Shown piece after piece: positions 46,954 to 55,983 of a stretch of DNA of 64,000 nucleotides. Below the pieces are notes generated by a model. That model saw nothing but the letters and a program-made list of their open reading frames with translations. It was not told where the DNA came from and did no database searches. The DNA is from Caulobacter sp. S45 (GTDB lineage: Bacteria > Pseudomonadota > Alphaproteobacteria > Caulobacterales > Caulobacteraceae). Every line of letters begins with the position of its first letter. Within the stretch, counting starts at the first letter, position 1. The stretch covers positions 1,164,337 through 1,228,336 of the forward strand of contig NZ_LMUL01000014.1 of NCBI RefSeq assembly GCF_009765965.1, written 5' to 3'. Position numbers and translations under genes: made by a program.

Positions 46954-47817
46954 ATGACCGACAAACCCGCCCAGACCGTCGAGATCGACGAGAACGGCAA
47001 GCCTCAGGGCTTCCTGGACCTGGTCGACGATCTGCGCGCCATCACCTTCGAGATGGTCGAGGACGGCATCGCCCTCATCACCCTGAACCGGCCGGAGAAG
47101 CTCAACGCCTTCGACGAGCGCATGATCCGCGAGATGCGCACCGTGGTCTGGCGCGCCAATTTCGACGAACGCATCAAGGTGCTGATGGTGACGGGCGCGG
47201 GCCGCGCCTTTTGCGCCGGGCGCGACATCTCCGGGCTCGACTACGAGAACAACCTGACCACGCCGCAGTACCGCGCCTATGTCCGCGCCAACCACGAGAT
47301 GTTCGACGACATGGAGAACCTCGAAAAGCCCATCGTGGCGGTGGTCAACGGCATCGCCGCCGGCGGCGGGGTGGAGATGGCGATCGCGGCCGACTTCCGT
47401 ATCGCTTCGACCAACGCCAGCTTCCTGCTGCCGGAGAACCAGCTCGGCGTGCTGCCGGCGTCCGGCGCCTGCTCGCGCATGATCCAACTGATCGGCATCG
47501 GCCGGCTGAAGGAGATGGTCATGGCCGCCCTGCCGGTGAAGGCGGAAGAGGCCCAGCGCATCGGCCTGGTGACCCGGGTCCATCCGCCGGAGACGCTGTG
47601 GGAAGAGGCCCTGGCCTTCGCCCGCATGCTGACCACCCGCGCGCCCCAAGCCATGGGCGTGGCCAAGCACATCATCAACAGCTGCCAGAACGTCGACACC
47701 GAGACCGGCCGCATCCTGGAGCGCCTGGGCCAGTCGATCCTGATCCAGACCAAGGACAACAAGGAGGGCATGAACGCCTTCCTGGAAAAGCGCAAACCCG
47801 ACTTCAAGGGCCTCTGA
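46954..47817 (+). CDS. Enoyl-CoA hydratase/isomerase (crotonase) family protein
   Basis: 287 residues. Crotonase fold: ALITLNRPEKLNAFDERM, the oxyanion hole in GAGRAFCAGRDISGL and NGIAAGGGVEMAIAADFRIAS, and LLPENQLGVLPASGACSRM carrying the catalytic-Glu position. An N-terminal extension of about 30 residues is unlike simple hydratases. It acts on an acyl-CoA, probably the product of the ligase in the same operon (hydration, C-C cleavage as in feruloyl-CoA lyases, or isomerisation). Confidence 0.9.
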   Translation: MTDKPAQTVEIDENGKPQGFLDLVDDLRAITFEMVEDGIALITLNRPEKLNAFDERMIREMRTVVWRANFDERIKVLMVTGAGRAFCAGRDISGLDYENNLTTPQYRAYVRANHEMFDDMENLEKPIVAVVNGIAAGGGVEMAIAADFRIASTNASFLLPENQLGVLPASGACSRMIQLIGIGRLKEMVMAALPVKAEEAQRIGLVTRVHPPETLWEEALAFARMLTTRAPQAMGVAKHIINSCQNVDTETGRILERLGQSILIQTKDNKEGMNAFLEKRKPDFKGL

Positions 47818-47820
47818 GCA

Positions 47821-48558
47821 GTGCTCTACGCCGAGCAGCAAGGCCCCGACGACGCGCCGATCGTGCTGCTATTGCACGGCCTGGGTGTGAACGGGGCGGC
47901 CTGGGACGGCGTGCGCGCCGCCTTGCCTGAAGGTCTGCGTGTGGTGGTCCCGGACTTCGCGGGCCACGGCCGCTCGCCGCGTGAGACCAACTACAGCCTG
48001 GGTCGCCACGCCACCGACGTGGCGGCGCTGCTGACGCCCGGCGCGCGGGTGCGCATCCTCGGCCACTCCATGGGCGGGGCCGTCGGCCTGATCCTGGCCT
48101 CGGGCTGGTTCGGGATCACCGTGGAGAGGCTCGTCACCATCGGCATGAAGATGGGTTGGACGGCGGAGGAGACGGCCAAGATGGGACGTCCCTACCCCGT
48201 CCGCTGGTTCGACACGCGCGAAGCCGCCGCCGAACGCTTCCTGCTGGTCACTGGCATGAGCAAGGCGGCGCGCCCCGAGGCGCTGGTGGTCGAACACGGG
48301 ATCGTACAGGACGAGGACGGCCGCTGGCGGCTGGCCTGCGACCCGGAGACCGTGCGCGTGGTCGGCCCAGAGACCCCAGCCCTGATCGCCGCCGCCAAGG
48401 CCTCCGGAGCGGAGATACATCTGGTGTGCGGGACCGAGGACCCCATGGTCGGCCTGGATGAGATGCGCGCCTTCGACCCGGCCGCGGCGCAACTCCCTGG
48501 CGGCCACAACCTCCATGTCGAGACCCCCGCCGCCGTCGCGGGCCTGCTGGCGGGCTGA
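47821..48558 (+). CDS. Alpha/beta hydrolase
   Basis: 245 residues from GTG 47821, 3 nt after the crotonase stop. LLHGLGVNGAAWDGVRAAL (oxyanion loop), the nucleophile elbow LGHSMGG, the acid in CGTEDPMVG and the His in GGHNLHVETP. It is last in the ligase operon. It could be a thioesterase-like, ester or ring-cleavage hydrolase; the sequence does not decide. Confidence 0.85.
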   Translation: MLYAEQQGPDDAPIVLLLHGLGVNGAAWDGVRAALPEGLRVVVPDFAGHGRSPRETNYSLGRHATDVAALLTPGARVRILGHSMGGAVGLILASGWFGITVERLVTIGMKMGWTAEETAKMGRPYPVRWFDTREAAAERFLLVTGMSKAARPEALVVEHGIVQDEDGRWRLACDPETVRVVGPETPALIAAAKASGAEIHLVCGTEDPMVGLDEMRAFDPAAAQLPGGHNLHVETPAAVAGLLAG

Positions 48559-48591
48559 AGCGCGCCCGCCCACAGGGTGCGGCATTGCGTG

Positions 48592-48612
48592 TGTCCACGC
48601 GCTTAGAGGACA
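48592..48612. promoter_or_regulatory. GTCC-N11-GGAC operator upstream of MFS transporter
   Basis: TGTCC (48592-48596) and GGACA (48608-48612) with an 11-nt spacer, about 150 nt before the transporter ATG. Arms are shorter than in the other copies (5 bp), so it is the weakest member of the set. Confidence 0.5.
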
Positions 48613-48760
48613 GACGGTCGTGGGCGCATCTGGAAGCCTCCATACTTCGATGCGTGTAAGCGGCGGCCCAACCTTCGCCAGCACAGAATACAGAATAAAA
48701 AGACGCCGAACGGCGCGACCTGCGGTGCGGGGTGAAGTCATAGGGAGATAGGGAAATAAC

Positions 48761-50167
48761 ATGTCTTCCCAAGTGGTCGACGTAGAACGTCTGATCGACG
48801 AGAAGCGGATCGGCGCTTTCCACGTCGGCATCATCTTCATGTGCTTCCTGGTGGTGATGATCGACGGGTTCGACATCACGGTTGCGGCCTTCGCAGCTCC
48901 AGGACTGATCAAGTCGTTCCACATTTCCCCGACGGCGCTCGGCGCCCTGTTCAGCGCCGCCCTGTTCGCCGGCCTGATCGGCACCCCGGTCTTCGGTTTC
49001 CTGGCCGACAAGTTCGGTCGCAAGCGGGTGATGCTGTGGGGTAGCGTCTTCTTCGGCCTGTTCACCCTGGCCTCGGTGATCGCCACCAGCTTCCAGCAGA
49101 TGATCGTGCTCCGGTTCATCGCCGGCATCGGAGTGGCGGGGGTGATGCCGACCACGGTGGCCTATATCTCCGAGTTCGCGCCGCGCCGGTTCCGCGCCAG
49201 GGTCGTGTCGATCATGTTCACCGGTTCGCCGGTCGGCGGGGCGCTGACCGGACTGGTCGCGGCCAAGTTCATGCCGATCTATACCTGGAAGATACTGTTC
49301 TGGGTTGCGGGCCTCAGCCCCATCGCCCTGGCCCTGGCCCTGGCCTTCCTGCTGCCGGAATCGATCCACTACTTGGTGCTCCGGCCGAAGGCGCGGGAGC
49401 GGCTGGTCAAGATCCTGCGCCGCTTCGCTCCCACGGTGGAGATCGGCCCTGAGACCGCCTTCGTGGCGAAGCGTCCTCACACGGTCAAGCCGATGCCCAC
49501 CTCGGCCCTGTTCGCCGGCCGGCTTAAGCTGCTGACCCCGCTGATCTGGGCCGCCAACTTCCTGTCGCTGATGACCTTCTATTTCACCAACTCCTGGCTG
49601 CCGACCCTGCTGATCCATTCTGCGGCCGGCCCGGGCGGCGCGGCGATCGCCACCAGCCTGTTCATCTTCGGCGGCGTGGCCGGGGGCCTGGCCATCATGA
49701 CGCCGATCGATCGGCTGGGCTTCCTGCCGGTGCCGATCCTGTTCCTCTGCGGCGTCGCCGCTCTGTTCGCAATCGGCGTACCCGGCATGGCCCTGCCGAT
49801 GCTGATGGCCATCGTGGTGATCGCCGGCTTCTGCCTCTACGGACTACAGTTCGGCCTGATCGCGGCGGAAGGGCCGCTGTTTCCGCCGCCGGTGCGCGGA
49901 CGCGGCGTCGGCTTCTGTTTCGCAGCGGCGCGGGTCGGCGCCACCATCGGGCCGCTGGCCGGTGGTTTCCTGATCAGCAAACACCTGCCGACACAGCAAC
50001 TGTTCATGATCGCCACCATCCCGTTGGGGATCGGCGTCGTCGTCGCCGCGGTGATCACGCCGCTCTATCGCAAGCAGGTGTTGGCGGCGGATAATGGGAC
50101 GCTGATCTCCAGCAATACCGATGCGTCGATGCCTCTCGGCGGCCTGATGCTGGGCGAAGCGCTCTGA
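48761..50167 (+). CDS. AAHS-type MFS transporter (aromatic acid:H+ symporter family)
   Basis: 468 residues, 12 helices. The helix 1 motif MIDGFDITVAAFAAPGL (D-G-x-D-x), then FGFLADKFGRKRVMLWG and RFIAGIGVAGVMPTTVAYI match the PcaK/BenK/MhpT group, which takes up aromatic acids by proton symport. The second-half motif region includes FPPPVRGRGVGFCFAAAR. Ribosome site AGGGAGA. It follows the ligase operon with its own operator region, and probably imports the island's substrate or an intermediate. Confidence 0.9.
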   Translation: MSSQVVDVERLIDEKRIGAFHVGIIFMCFLVVMIDGFDITVAAFAAPGLIKSFHISPTALGALFSAALFAGLIGTPVFGFLADKFGRKRVMLWGSVFFGLFTLASVIATSFQQMIVLRFIAGIGVAGVMPTTVAYISEFAPRRFRARVVSIMFTGSPVGGALTGLVAAKFMPIYTWKILFWVAGLSPIALALALAFLLPESIHYLVLRPKARERLVKILRRFAPTVEIGPETAFVAKRPHTVKPMPTSALFAGRLKLLTPLIWAANFLSLMTFYFTNSWLPTLLIHSAAGPGGAAIATSLFIFGGVAGGLAIMTPIDRLGFLPVPILFLCGVAALFAIGVPGMALPMLMAIVVIAGFCLYGLQFGLIAAEGPLFPPPVRGRGVGFCFAAARVGATIGPLAGGFLISKHLPTQQLFMIATIPLGIGVVVAAVITPLYRKQVLAADNGTLISSNTDASMPLGGLMLGEAL

Positions 50168-50172
50168 AGACA

Positions 50173-50200
50173 GTCGGCGGCTGGGAGACTGGCCGCCGAC
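50173..50200 (+). terminator. Hairpin after MFS gene
   Basis: A 9-bp perfect stem GTCGGCGGC / GCCGCCGAC with a 10-nt loop begins 6 nt after the MFS stop codon. No clear T run follows, so it may be a transcript-stabilising stem or weak terminator. Confidence 0.5.
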
Positions 50201-50398
50201 ATCTTAAGCGTCGAATCGTCCCATTCACCGCTCAGCAGCCGGGCCGAATCCGGAAAAAAAGACTGCTAATCAAGTGGTTGTGAATTATTCGATCCGATCT
50301 CGACCCATGGCGGGCGTCGCCCCGGCGACAGAATTAACCTGACGACAACAAATGAAGATGCTTAAATCGCCTTCATAATTATAAAACGGGGGAACTAC

Positions 50399-52048
50399 AT
50401 GTCCATCTCAGCATCCGATCGTCCGCGCCTCAGGGCCCGCTGGCTTCTCGCCTCGGCTTCCATGAGCCTGCTCGCCTTGGTGGCGGCGCCCGCCGTTTCG
50501 TTGGCGCAGACCGCTCCGACCGAGGCACAGCCGCCGGAAGCGGCCCAGCCGATGCCGTCCAAGGCGATGCCGCCCGTCGTCGTTAAGGGCGACAAGTCCA
50601 AGGCCCCCGCCTCCACAGCGCCCTACGCGACCACGCCCAGCCAGAAGACCACGCCCGAAGGCGGCTTCAGCGACGTCCGCGTCACTGGCGAGACGCCGAC
50701 CCCCACCAGCCAGGCCTTCCAGGTCGCCGGCGAAAACCCCGGCTACTTCTTCAACCTCGCCACCTTTGGCGCGCCCGTGGGCCAGTCGCTGGCCAGCCAT
50801 GGCGTCTACCTGCACGGCGCCACCCAGCTGTCGGACCTCAGCGTCGTCGATGGCGGCCACAAGGGCGGCAGCGGCATCTTCAACCTGGGCTACTGGGGCA
50901 CCGACGTCGACACCGGCAAGGCCTTCGGCCTCAACGGCGGCCTGATCGACTTCACCTTCAGCCATCAGCTGGGCAGCACGCTGGCTGGCGAGAACATGAC
51001 CGGCTCGCAGACCTTCACGCCCTATGGCTTCGGCGATCAGGTCCGCCTGGTGAACCTCTACTACAGCCAGAGCTTCTTCAATCACGCCCTGCAGATCACG
51101 TTGGGCCGCATGGAAGCCGGCTATACCGCCACGCCCTATCTCTCGCCCGGCATTCACCAGGCCCAGTGGTACTGTAACTTCTTCAGCGTTTCCTGTGGCA
51201 ACTCCAACGGGTTCGCGCTGAACTCCAACAAGGCGCCTTATGAAGTCGGCTCATGGGGTGGGTTCATCACTATCCACCCGGCGGATCACTGGTATTTCAA
51301 AGGCGGCGTCTACGAGAACCAGCCGCTGGAAGCCACCAGCGAGACCCACCTCGGCTGGCCCGGTCGGGACTGGGGCTTCAACGAGGCGTCTGGCGCCTTT
51401 TTCCCGGTGCAACTCGGCTACGTCACGTCGCCGGTCGATTCCATGTATCCGACCAACTTCCACATCGGCGGCTACTACGACAGCGGCAAGTTCCCGGACA
51501 AGTTCCTGAACTCCAAGCTGTTGGCCGCTCCCACCCATCCCGGCGCGCCGTTCCTCGACCAAGGAACCTTCGGCATATTCACCGGCCTGCAACAGACCGT
51601 CTGGCGCTTCACCGACAATCCGAAAAGCAATCGCGGCCTTTCGCTGTTCTTCAGCGGCGACTGGGACGTGACAGGATTGCAGGACGATCAGCAACAGTAC
51701 ATGGCCGGCTTCATTCTGACCGGCCCATTCTCCCAACGCGCCGCCGACACGTTCAATGTCTTGCTTTCCTATAAGGTGATCGACAACCGGCAGCGGGAGG
51801 ATCGCGAACTCCTGGCCAAGGCTCACGGGATCGCGGACTACAAGATGAGCGACGAGTCGGATTTCGAGGTGAACTATGGCGTCGCCGTGGCGCCTGGCCT
51901 GAACATCTTCCCCTTCGTCCAGTACGTCCAGAACCCGGACCAGCTCGGCGAGACGGTGCCGGACCCGAAGGACACCCACGCCTGGTCGGTGGGCATGCGC
52001 GCCGTGATCCGCTTCGACGTGCTGTTCGGCCTGCCCCAGCCGCACTGA
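50399..52048 (+). CDS. OprB-like outer-membrane porin
   Basis: 549 residues. A signal peptide (SMSLLALVAAPAVSLAQ) is followed by about 90 residues of Pro/Ala/Thr-rich sequence and a carbohydrate-selective-porin-type barrel: SLASHGVYLHGATQLSDLSV, IDFTFSHQLGSTLAG, LGRMEAGYTATPYLSPG, FKGGVYENQPLEATSE, with the C-terminal strand IRFDVLFGLPQPH. Members of this group import sugars or other small solutes. It lies downstream of the AAHS transporter and upstream of the SDR gene, and may serve the same substrate. The 231-nt upstream region is AT-rich, and I found no GTCC-N11-GGAC box in it. Confidence 0.85.
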   Translation: MSISASDRPRLRARWLLASASMSLLALVAAPAVSLAQTAPTEAQPPEAAQPMPSKAMPPVVVKGDKSKAPASTAPYATTPSQKTTPEGGFSDVRVTGETPTPTSQAFQVAGENPGYFFNLATFGAPVGQSLASHGVYLHGATQLSDLSVVDGGHKGGSGIFNLGYWGTDVDTGKAFGLNGGLIDFTFSHQLGSTLAGENMTGSQTFTPYGFGDQVRLVNLYYSQSFFNHALQITLGRMEAGYTATPYLSPGIHQAQWYCNFFSVSCGNSNGFALNSNKAPYEVGSWGGFITIHPADHWYFKGGVYENQPLEATSETHLGWPGRDWGFNEASGAFFPVQLGYVTSPVDSMYPTNFHIGGYYDSGKFPDKFLNSKLLAAPTHPGAPFLDQGTFGIFTGLQQTVWRFTDNPKSNRGLSLFFSGDWDVTGLQDDQQQYMAGFILTGPFSQRAADTFNVLLSYKVIDNRQREDRELLAKAHGIADYKMSDESDFEVNYGVAVAPGLNIFPFVQYVQNPDQLGETVPDPKDTHAWSVGMRAVIRFDVLFGLPQPH

Positions 52049-52064
52049 GGCCAAGACGATATGG

Positions 52065-52097
52065 AGGGCCGCGGGGGATCACCCTCGCGGCCTCCGC
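52065..52097. terminator. Strong GC hairpin between porin and SDR genes
   Basis: The arms 52065-52079 and 52084-52097 pair over about 14 bp (GGAGG-CCGCG-GGG with CCC-CGCGG-CCTCC, one bulge and one wobble) around the loop ATCA, 16 nt after the porin stop. No T run follows, so it may attenuate transcription rather than end it. Confidence 0.55.
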
Positions 52098-52141
52098 TTG
52101 GAATAGAGACGGCCGCAGCGGTCGCGAACCCGGAGGATGCC

Positions 52142-52936
52142 ATGAAGGCGGAAGCGATCTTCGATGTGAGGGGCCAGGTGGCCTTCATCACCGGGGCGGC
52201 GAGCGGCCTGGGCCTGTCCATGTCCGAGGCCATGGCCGACAACGGCGCCCACGTGGTGATGACCGACATCGACCAGGCCAACCTGGACATCCACGTCGCG
52301 CGTCTGGCGGAGCGCGGCTGCTCGGTGGAAGGCATACAGCTCGATATCGGCGACCTGGATCGCCTGCGCGCGGTGATCAACGAGGTGGCGGCGCGTCACG
52401 GCAAGCTGGACTCGGTGTTCGCCAACGCCGGCATCACCTCCGGGCCGGGCTTCCATTTCCCCGAGTGGCGGCTGGAAGTCTATCCGTCTGAGATGTGGGA
52501 GAAGGTGCTCCACATCAACCTGACCAGCATCTTCGTCACCATGCAGACCGCCGCCGTCCATATGAAGAAGCAGGGCAGCGGGCGCATCATCGTCACCGCC
52601 TCGATCGCCGGGCTGCGCTCTGAGGGCAATGTCGGCTACGGCTATATCGCCACCAAGGCTGGCATCATCAATGTGGTGCGCCATGCGGCCATGGACCTGG
52701 CGCCCTACAAGATCTGCGTGAACGCCATCGCGCCCGGCCCCTTCCTGACCAACATCGCCGGCGGCCGCCTGCACCGCGAACCGGAGGTCGCCAAGTCGTT
52801 CGCCGAACTGGTGCCCCAGCAGCGCCTCGCCGATCCCAGCGAAATCCAGGGCCTGGCCCTGCTGCTGGCCTCGCCCGCGTCCAGCTACATCACCGGCACG
52901 GTCATGGTCATCGACGGCGGCCAGACCGCCCGCTGA
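52142..52936 (+). CDS. SDR-family NAD(P)-dependent oxidoreductase
   Basis: 264 residues from ATG 52142 (GGAGG 5 nt upstream). TGAASGLG (cofactor loop), ANAG, the catalytic Ser in VTASIAG and YxxxK as YIATK, ending in the common SDR tail VMVIDGGQTAR. It is a second dehydrogenase of the island, probably oxidising an alcohol in the same pathway. It is convergent with the cupin/aldehyde dehydrogenase operon of the next locus. Confidence 0.9.
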   Translation: MKAEAIFDVRGQVAFITGAASGLGLSMSEAMADNGAHVVMTDIDQANLDIHVARLAERGCSVEGIQLDIGDLDRLRAVINEVAARHGKLDSVFANAGITSGPGFHFPEWRLEVYPSEMWEKVLHINLTSIFVTMQTAAVHMKKQGSGRIIVTASIAGLRSEGNVGYGYIATKAGIINVVRHAAMDLAPYKICVNAIAPGPFLTNIAGGRLHREPEVAKSFAELVPQQRLADPSEIQGLALLLASPASSYITGTVMVIDGGQTAR

Positions 52937-52945
52937 GAAGTATGT

Positions 52946-53362
52946 TCAGGGGGCGACGCCGTGCTCCTCGTCGATGCGGGTGGTCACGCCGGTGGCGATG
53001 ACCGTCCGCGTGGCGTCGATCGAGGCATAGGTCCAGTAGATCCGCATCCGTGCGGTGTCCGAGGCGTTGCGGAACCTGTGCGGCGTCTCCGCCGGGATCC
53101 AGGTCGTATCGGTCGCGGCCAGGGCATGCTCGACGCCTTCGATCTCGGCGACCGCGCTTCCCTCCAGCACCATCACCGTCTCCTCGCAGTTGTGGATGTG
53201 CAGGGCGATGGCGGCGCCGGGATCGAACTCGGTGATCCCGCTCAGCGTCTTGCGCGAGCCCAGGCGAGCGTTGACCAAGGGGATCGTCCTCGCCCCGCCG
53301 CCGCGCTCACGACTGGGCAGTTCGGAGGGACGAAGAATGGCGGGGCGGACGAGGTCGGTCAT
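52946..53362 (-). CDS. Cupin-domain protein
   Basis: 138 residues from ATG 53362, overlapping the aldehyde dehydrogenase stop by 4 nt. A single cupin barrel: IALHIHNCEETVMVLEGSAVAEI (cupin motif 1, H-x-H...E) and WIPAETPHRFRNASD (motif 2 His). A metal-dependent isomerase, dioxygenase or small-molecule sensor is possible. It is third gene of the dehydrogenase operon. The same frame is open much further upstream but those codons are antisense to the aldehyde dehydrogenase gene. Confidence 0.82.
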   Translation of the reverse strand: MTDLVRPAILRPSELPSRERGGGARTIPLVNARLGSRKTLSGITEFDPGAAIALHIHNCEETVMVLEGSAVAEIEGVEHALAATDTTWIPAETPHRFRNASDTARMRIYWTYASIDATRTVIATGVTTRIDEEHGVAP

Positions 53363-54774
53363 GCATCGACTTTCGAAATGGACGGAGCGGCCGCCTGGGC
53401 GGGACCCACCCACACGGTCTTCACATTGACGAACTCGCGCAGGCCGTACTCGCCAAGCTCGCGCCCGTAGCCGGAACGCTTGATCCCCCCGAAGGGAAGG
53501 CGCGCGTCCGAGGCGGCCATGCCGTTGATGAACACCGCGCCCGCGTCGATCCGACGGGCCAGCGCACGGCCACCCTCGACATCCGCGGTCCACAACGCCG
53601 CCGCCAGACCGAATTCGGTATCGTTGGCCAGGGCGATGGCGGCGTCGGTGTCGGGCGTGCGGACGATGGCCGCGACTGGACCGAACGTCTCCTCCCTGAA
53701 CGCGGCCATGGCAGGCGTCACGTGATCGAGCACCGTTGGCGGGTAGAAGAAACCCGGACCGTCGATCGGCGCGCCGCCCAACCTTAGCTCCGCGCCCGCC
53801 GCCAGCGTACGTACGACCTGGTCGTGAAGGTGCTCCCTCAGGTTCGCGCGCGCCATCGGGCCAATCCGGGTGTCGACCGCCAGGGGGTCGCCGACCTTCA
53901 ACGCCGCAACCCCGCGCACGAAGGCGGCGACGAACCGCTCGGCGACAGCGTCCACGACGATGAAGCGCTTGGCGTTGACGCAGGACTGGCCGTTGTTGAC
54001 GAACCGGGCGGCGACGGCGACCTCGGCGGCCCGCTCGACATCGGCGTCGGCCAGGACGATGAACGGATCGGACCCGCCCAGTTCGAGCACCTGCTTCTTG
54101 AGCGCGCTTCCCGCCTGGCCCGCGACGATGGCGCCAACCTCGGTGGAGCCCGTCAGGGTGACCGCCGCGATCCGTGGGTCGGCGATCAGTCCGGCGACCT
54201 GGGCCGGCTCGATCAGCAGGACCTGGACCAAGCCATCGGGACAACCCGCCTTCGCCAATATGTCCCCGATGGCTAGGGCGCATTGCGGGACATTGGCGGC
54301 ATGCTTCAGCACGACGCCGTTTCCGGCCGCCAGCGCGGGCGCGGCGAAGCGGAAGAATTGCCAGAACGGGTAATTCCACGGCATCACGGCCAGCACTACG
54401 CCGAGCGGGTCGAACACCACGGCGCTGTGGGTGGCGTTGGAAGCCACCGTCTGGTCGGCCAGCCACGCCGGCGCCGCGTCCGCATAGAAGTCACAGGTCC
54501 AGGCGCATTTCTCGATCTCGCCGACGGCTTCGCTAAGTGGCTTGCCCATCTCGTCGCTGATCAATCTGGCCCACCGCTGGCTTTCCGCGCGCAGGACTTC
54601 GGCGATACGCCTGAGCAACGGCGTACGCTCGCCGATGGACCTGCCCCGCCACGCCGCCTGGCTGGTCGCGGCCTGGGCCAGCGCCCGTTCGACCTCAGCC
54701 GCCGAATGGCCGTCGAAGCGGGCCCACTCCGCGCCGGTGGCCGGATTGATCGAGTGGAATTGCGGACGCCCCAT
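53359..54774 (-). CDS. NAD(P)-dependent aldehyde dehydrogenase
   Basis: 471 residues from ATG 54774. AVMPWNYPFWQFFRFAAPAL, the glutamate motif VLELGGSDPF and the catalytic Cys in NNGQSCVNAKRF are the aldehyde dehydrogenase superfamily signatures. The general pattern (LPFGGIKRSGYGRELGEYG) is closest to succinate-semialdehyde-type enzymes. Its start overlaps the stop of the upstream isocitrate/isopropylmalate-type dehydrogenase by 1 nt, so the two are coupled. It may oxidise an aldehyde made downstream of that enzyme. Confidence 0.93.
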   Translation of the reverse strand: MGRPQFHSINPATGAEWARFDGHSAAEVERALAQAATSQAAWRGRSIGERTPLLRRIAEVLRAESQRWARLISDEMGKPLSEAVGEIEKCAWTCDFYADAAPAWLADQTVASNATHSAVVFDPLGVVLAVMPWNYPFWQFFRFAAPALAAGNGVVLKHAANVPQCALAIGDILAKAGCPDGLVQVLLIEPAQVAGLIADPRIAAVTLTGSTEVGAIVAGQAGSALKKQVLELGGSDPFIVLADADVERAAEVAVAARFVNNGQSCVNAKRFIVVDAVAERFVAAFVRGVAALKVGDPLAVDTRIGPMARANLREHLHDQVVRTLAAGAELRLGGAPIDGPGFFYPPTVLDHVTPAMAAFREETFGPVAAIVRTPDTDAAIALANDTEFGLAAALWTADVEGGRALARRIDAGAVFINGMAASDARLPFGGIKRSGYGRELGEYGLREFVNVKTVWVGPAQAAAPSISKVDA

Positions 54775-55838
54775 CACCCGGCCTCCAAGGCGTCGCACAC
54801 CGCCTGGGCGAAGGCCTTCGTCCCGGAAGAGCCGCCGATGTCGCGGGTGCGTGCGGACGGCGTGTCGAGCACCCGCTCCACGGCCGCCTCGATGCGGTGG
54901 GCGGCGCCGTAAAGCGCCTCGTTCCCGTCGCGTCTCCCTCGCCAGTCCAGCAGCATGGCCGCCGAGAGGATGAGCGATGTCGGGTTGGCCAGACCCTGGC
55001 CGGCGATGTCGGGCGCCGAACCGTGCTGCGCCTGGGCCACGCACACCGTATCGCCGGCGTTGATCGACCCGCCCAGACCCAGGCTGCCCGTCAGCTCGGA
55101 CGCCTCGTCGGACAGGATGTCGCCGAACATGTTGGTGGTGACGATCACGTCGAACCGGTCGGGCGTGCGGATCAGCAGGGCGGCGGCGGCGTCGACGATG
55201 ATCTCGTCCAGGATCACATCGGGATACGCCTCGGCGACGCGACGCACTTCGCGCAGGAACAGGCCGTCCGAGAGCTTGAGCACGTTGGCCTTGTGCACGG
55301 CGGTGACTTTGCGGCGACGACCGCGCGCCAGTTCGAAGGCGGCGCCCGCCACCCGCGCGGAGCCGAGCGCGCTCACCTTGCGGATCGAGAACGCCATGTC
55401 GGGCGTCGGCATGAACTCGCCGGAGCCCGCGAACATGTTCCGGTCGGAATAGAAGCCCTCGGTGTTCTCGCGCACGATCACCAGGTCCATCGGCTTGCGC
55501 AGGACGGTCAGGTCCGGTCGCGACCGGCACGGGCGGATATTGGCGTAGAGCTCGAAACAGGTCCGAAGCTCGGCCGAAGGGTTGATCCCGCCTTCGACGC
55601 GCGACGGGTATTCGTAGTGCGAGACGGGCCCCAGGATGACGCCGTCGACCTGGGGGATTCGCGCCATCACCGCCGGCGGCAAGGTGGTTCCAACGGCCTT
55701 CAGACTGGCCAGCCCGATCTCCTGCTGTTCGAACGCCAGGCCCAGGCCCAGCACGCGGTCCGCGTGGGCGAGCACTTGCAAGGTCGCCTCGGTGATCTCC
55801 GGGCCGACGCCATCTCCGGGCAGCACGAGGATTTGCAT
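54774..55838 (-). CDS. Isocitrate/isopropylmalate/tartrate dehydrogenase family protein
   Basis: 354 residues from ATG 55838, where GGAGGTG lies 8 nt upstream and the protein begins at the family start QILVLPGDGVGPEI. Beta-decarboxylating dehydrogenase features: VIVRENTEGFYSDR, KVTAVHKANVLKLSDGLF (catalytic Lys) and VTTNMFGDILSDEAS (metal-binding Asp). The family covers isopropylmalate, isocitrate, homoisocitrate and tartrate/D-malate dehydrogenases. Accessory position and the partners argue against the leucine-pathway leuB. It is first gene of the minus-strand operon and is divergent from the GntR regulator. Confidence 0.9.
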   Translation of the reverse strand: MQILVLPGDGVGPEITEATLQVLAHADRVLGLGLAFEQQEIGLASLKAVGTTLPPAVMARIPQVDGVILGPVSHYEYPSRVEGGINPSAELRTCFELYANIRPCRSRPDLTVLRKPMDLVIVRENTEGFYSDRNMFAGSGEFMPTPDMAFSIRKVSALGSARVAGAAFELARGRRRKVTAVHKANVLKLSDGLFLREVRRVAEAYPDVILDEIIVDAAAALLIRTPDRFDVIVTTNMFGDILSDEASELTGSLGLGGSINAGDTVCVAQAQHGSAPDIAGQGLANPTSLILSAAMLLDWRGRRDGNEALYGAAHRIEAAVERVLDTPSARTRDIGGSSGTKAFAQAVCDALEAG

Positions 55839-55903
55839 TTGCCGGTCACCTCCATCTCGCGGCGCCTCGTATGATGGCAATATTGGCATTTAACAAGAAA
55901 AAT

Positions 55904-55919
55904 ATACCATGTGTGGTAT
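55904..55919. promoter_or_regulatory. ATACCA-N4-TGGTAT operator
   Basis: A perfect 6-bp inverted repeat with a 4-nt spacer in an AT-rich divergent promoter, 66 nt before the dehydrogenase ATG (minus strand) and 65 nt before the GntR ATG. Its size and symmetry fit a GntR-family binding site. Confidence 0.65.
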
Positions 55920-55983
55920 TTCACATCCAAAAAGTTCCAAAATGGCTTGACTGGCTGATCGTTCGTGCCAAGCAGGGAGGGTC

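Noticed and set aside
50168-50398. GTCC-N11-GGAC box before the OprB-like porin
   Set aside because: A GTCC occurs near 50218 but the half-site 11 nt later is CAGC, so there is no dyad.
53359-55530. N-terminal extension of the aldehyde dehydrogenase to about 723 residues
   Set aside because: The extra part is antisense-type sequence over the isocitrate-type dehydrogenase gene; ATG 54774 gives the family length and overlaps the upstream stop.
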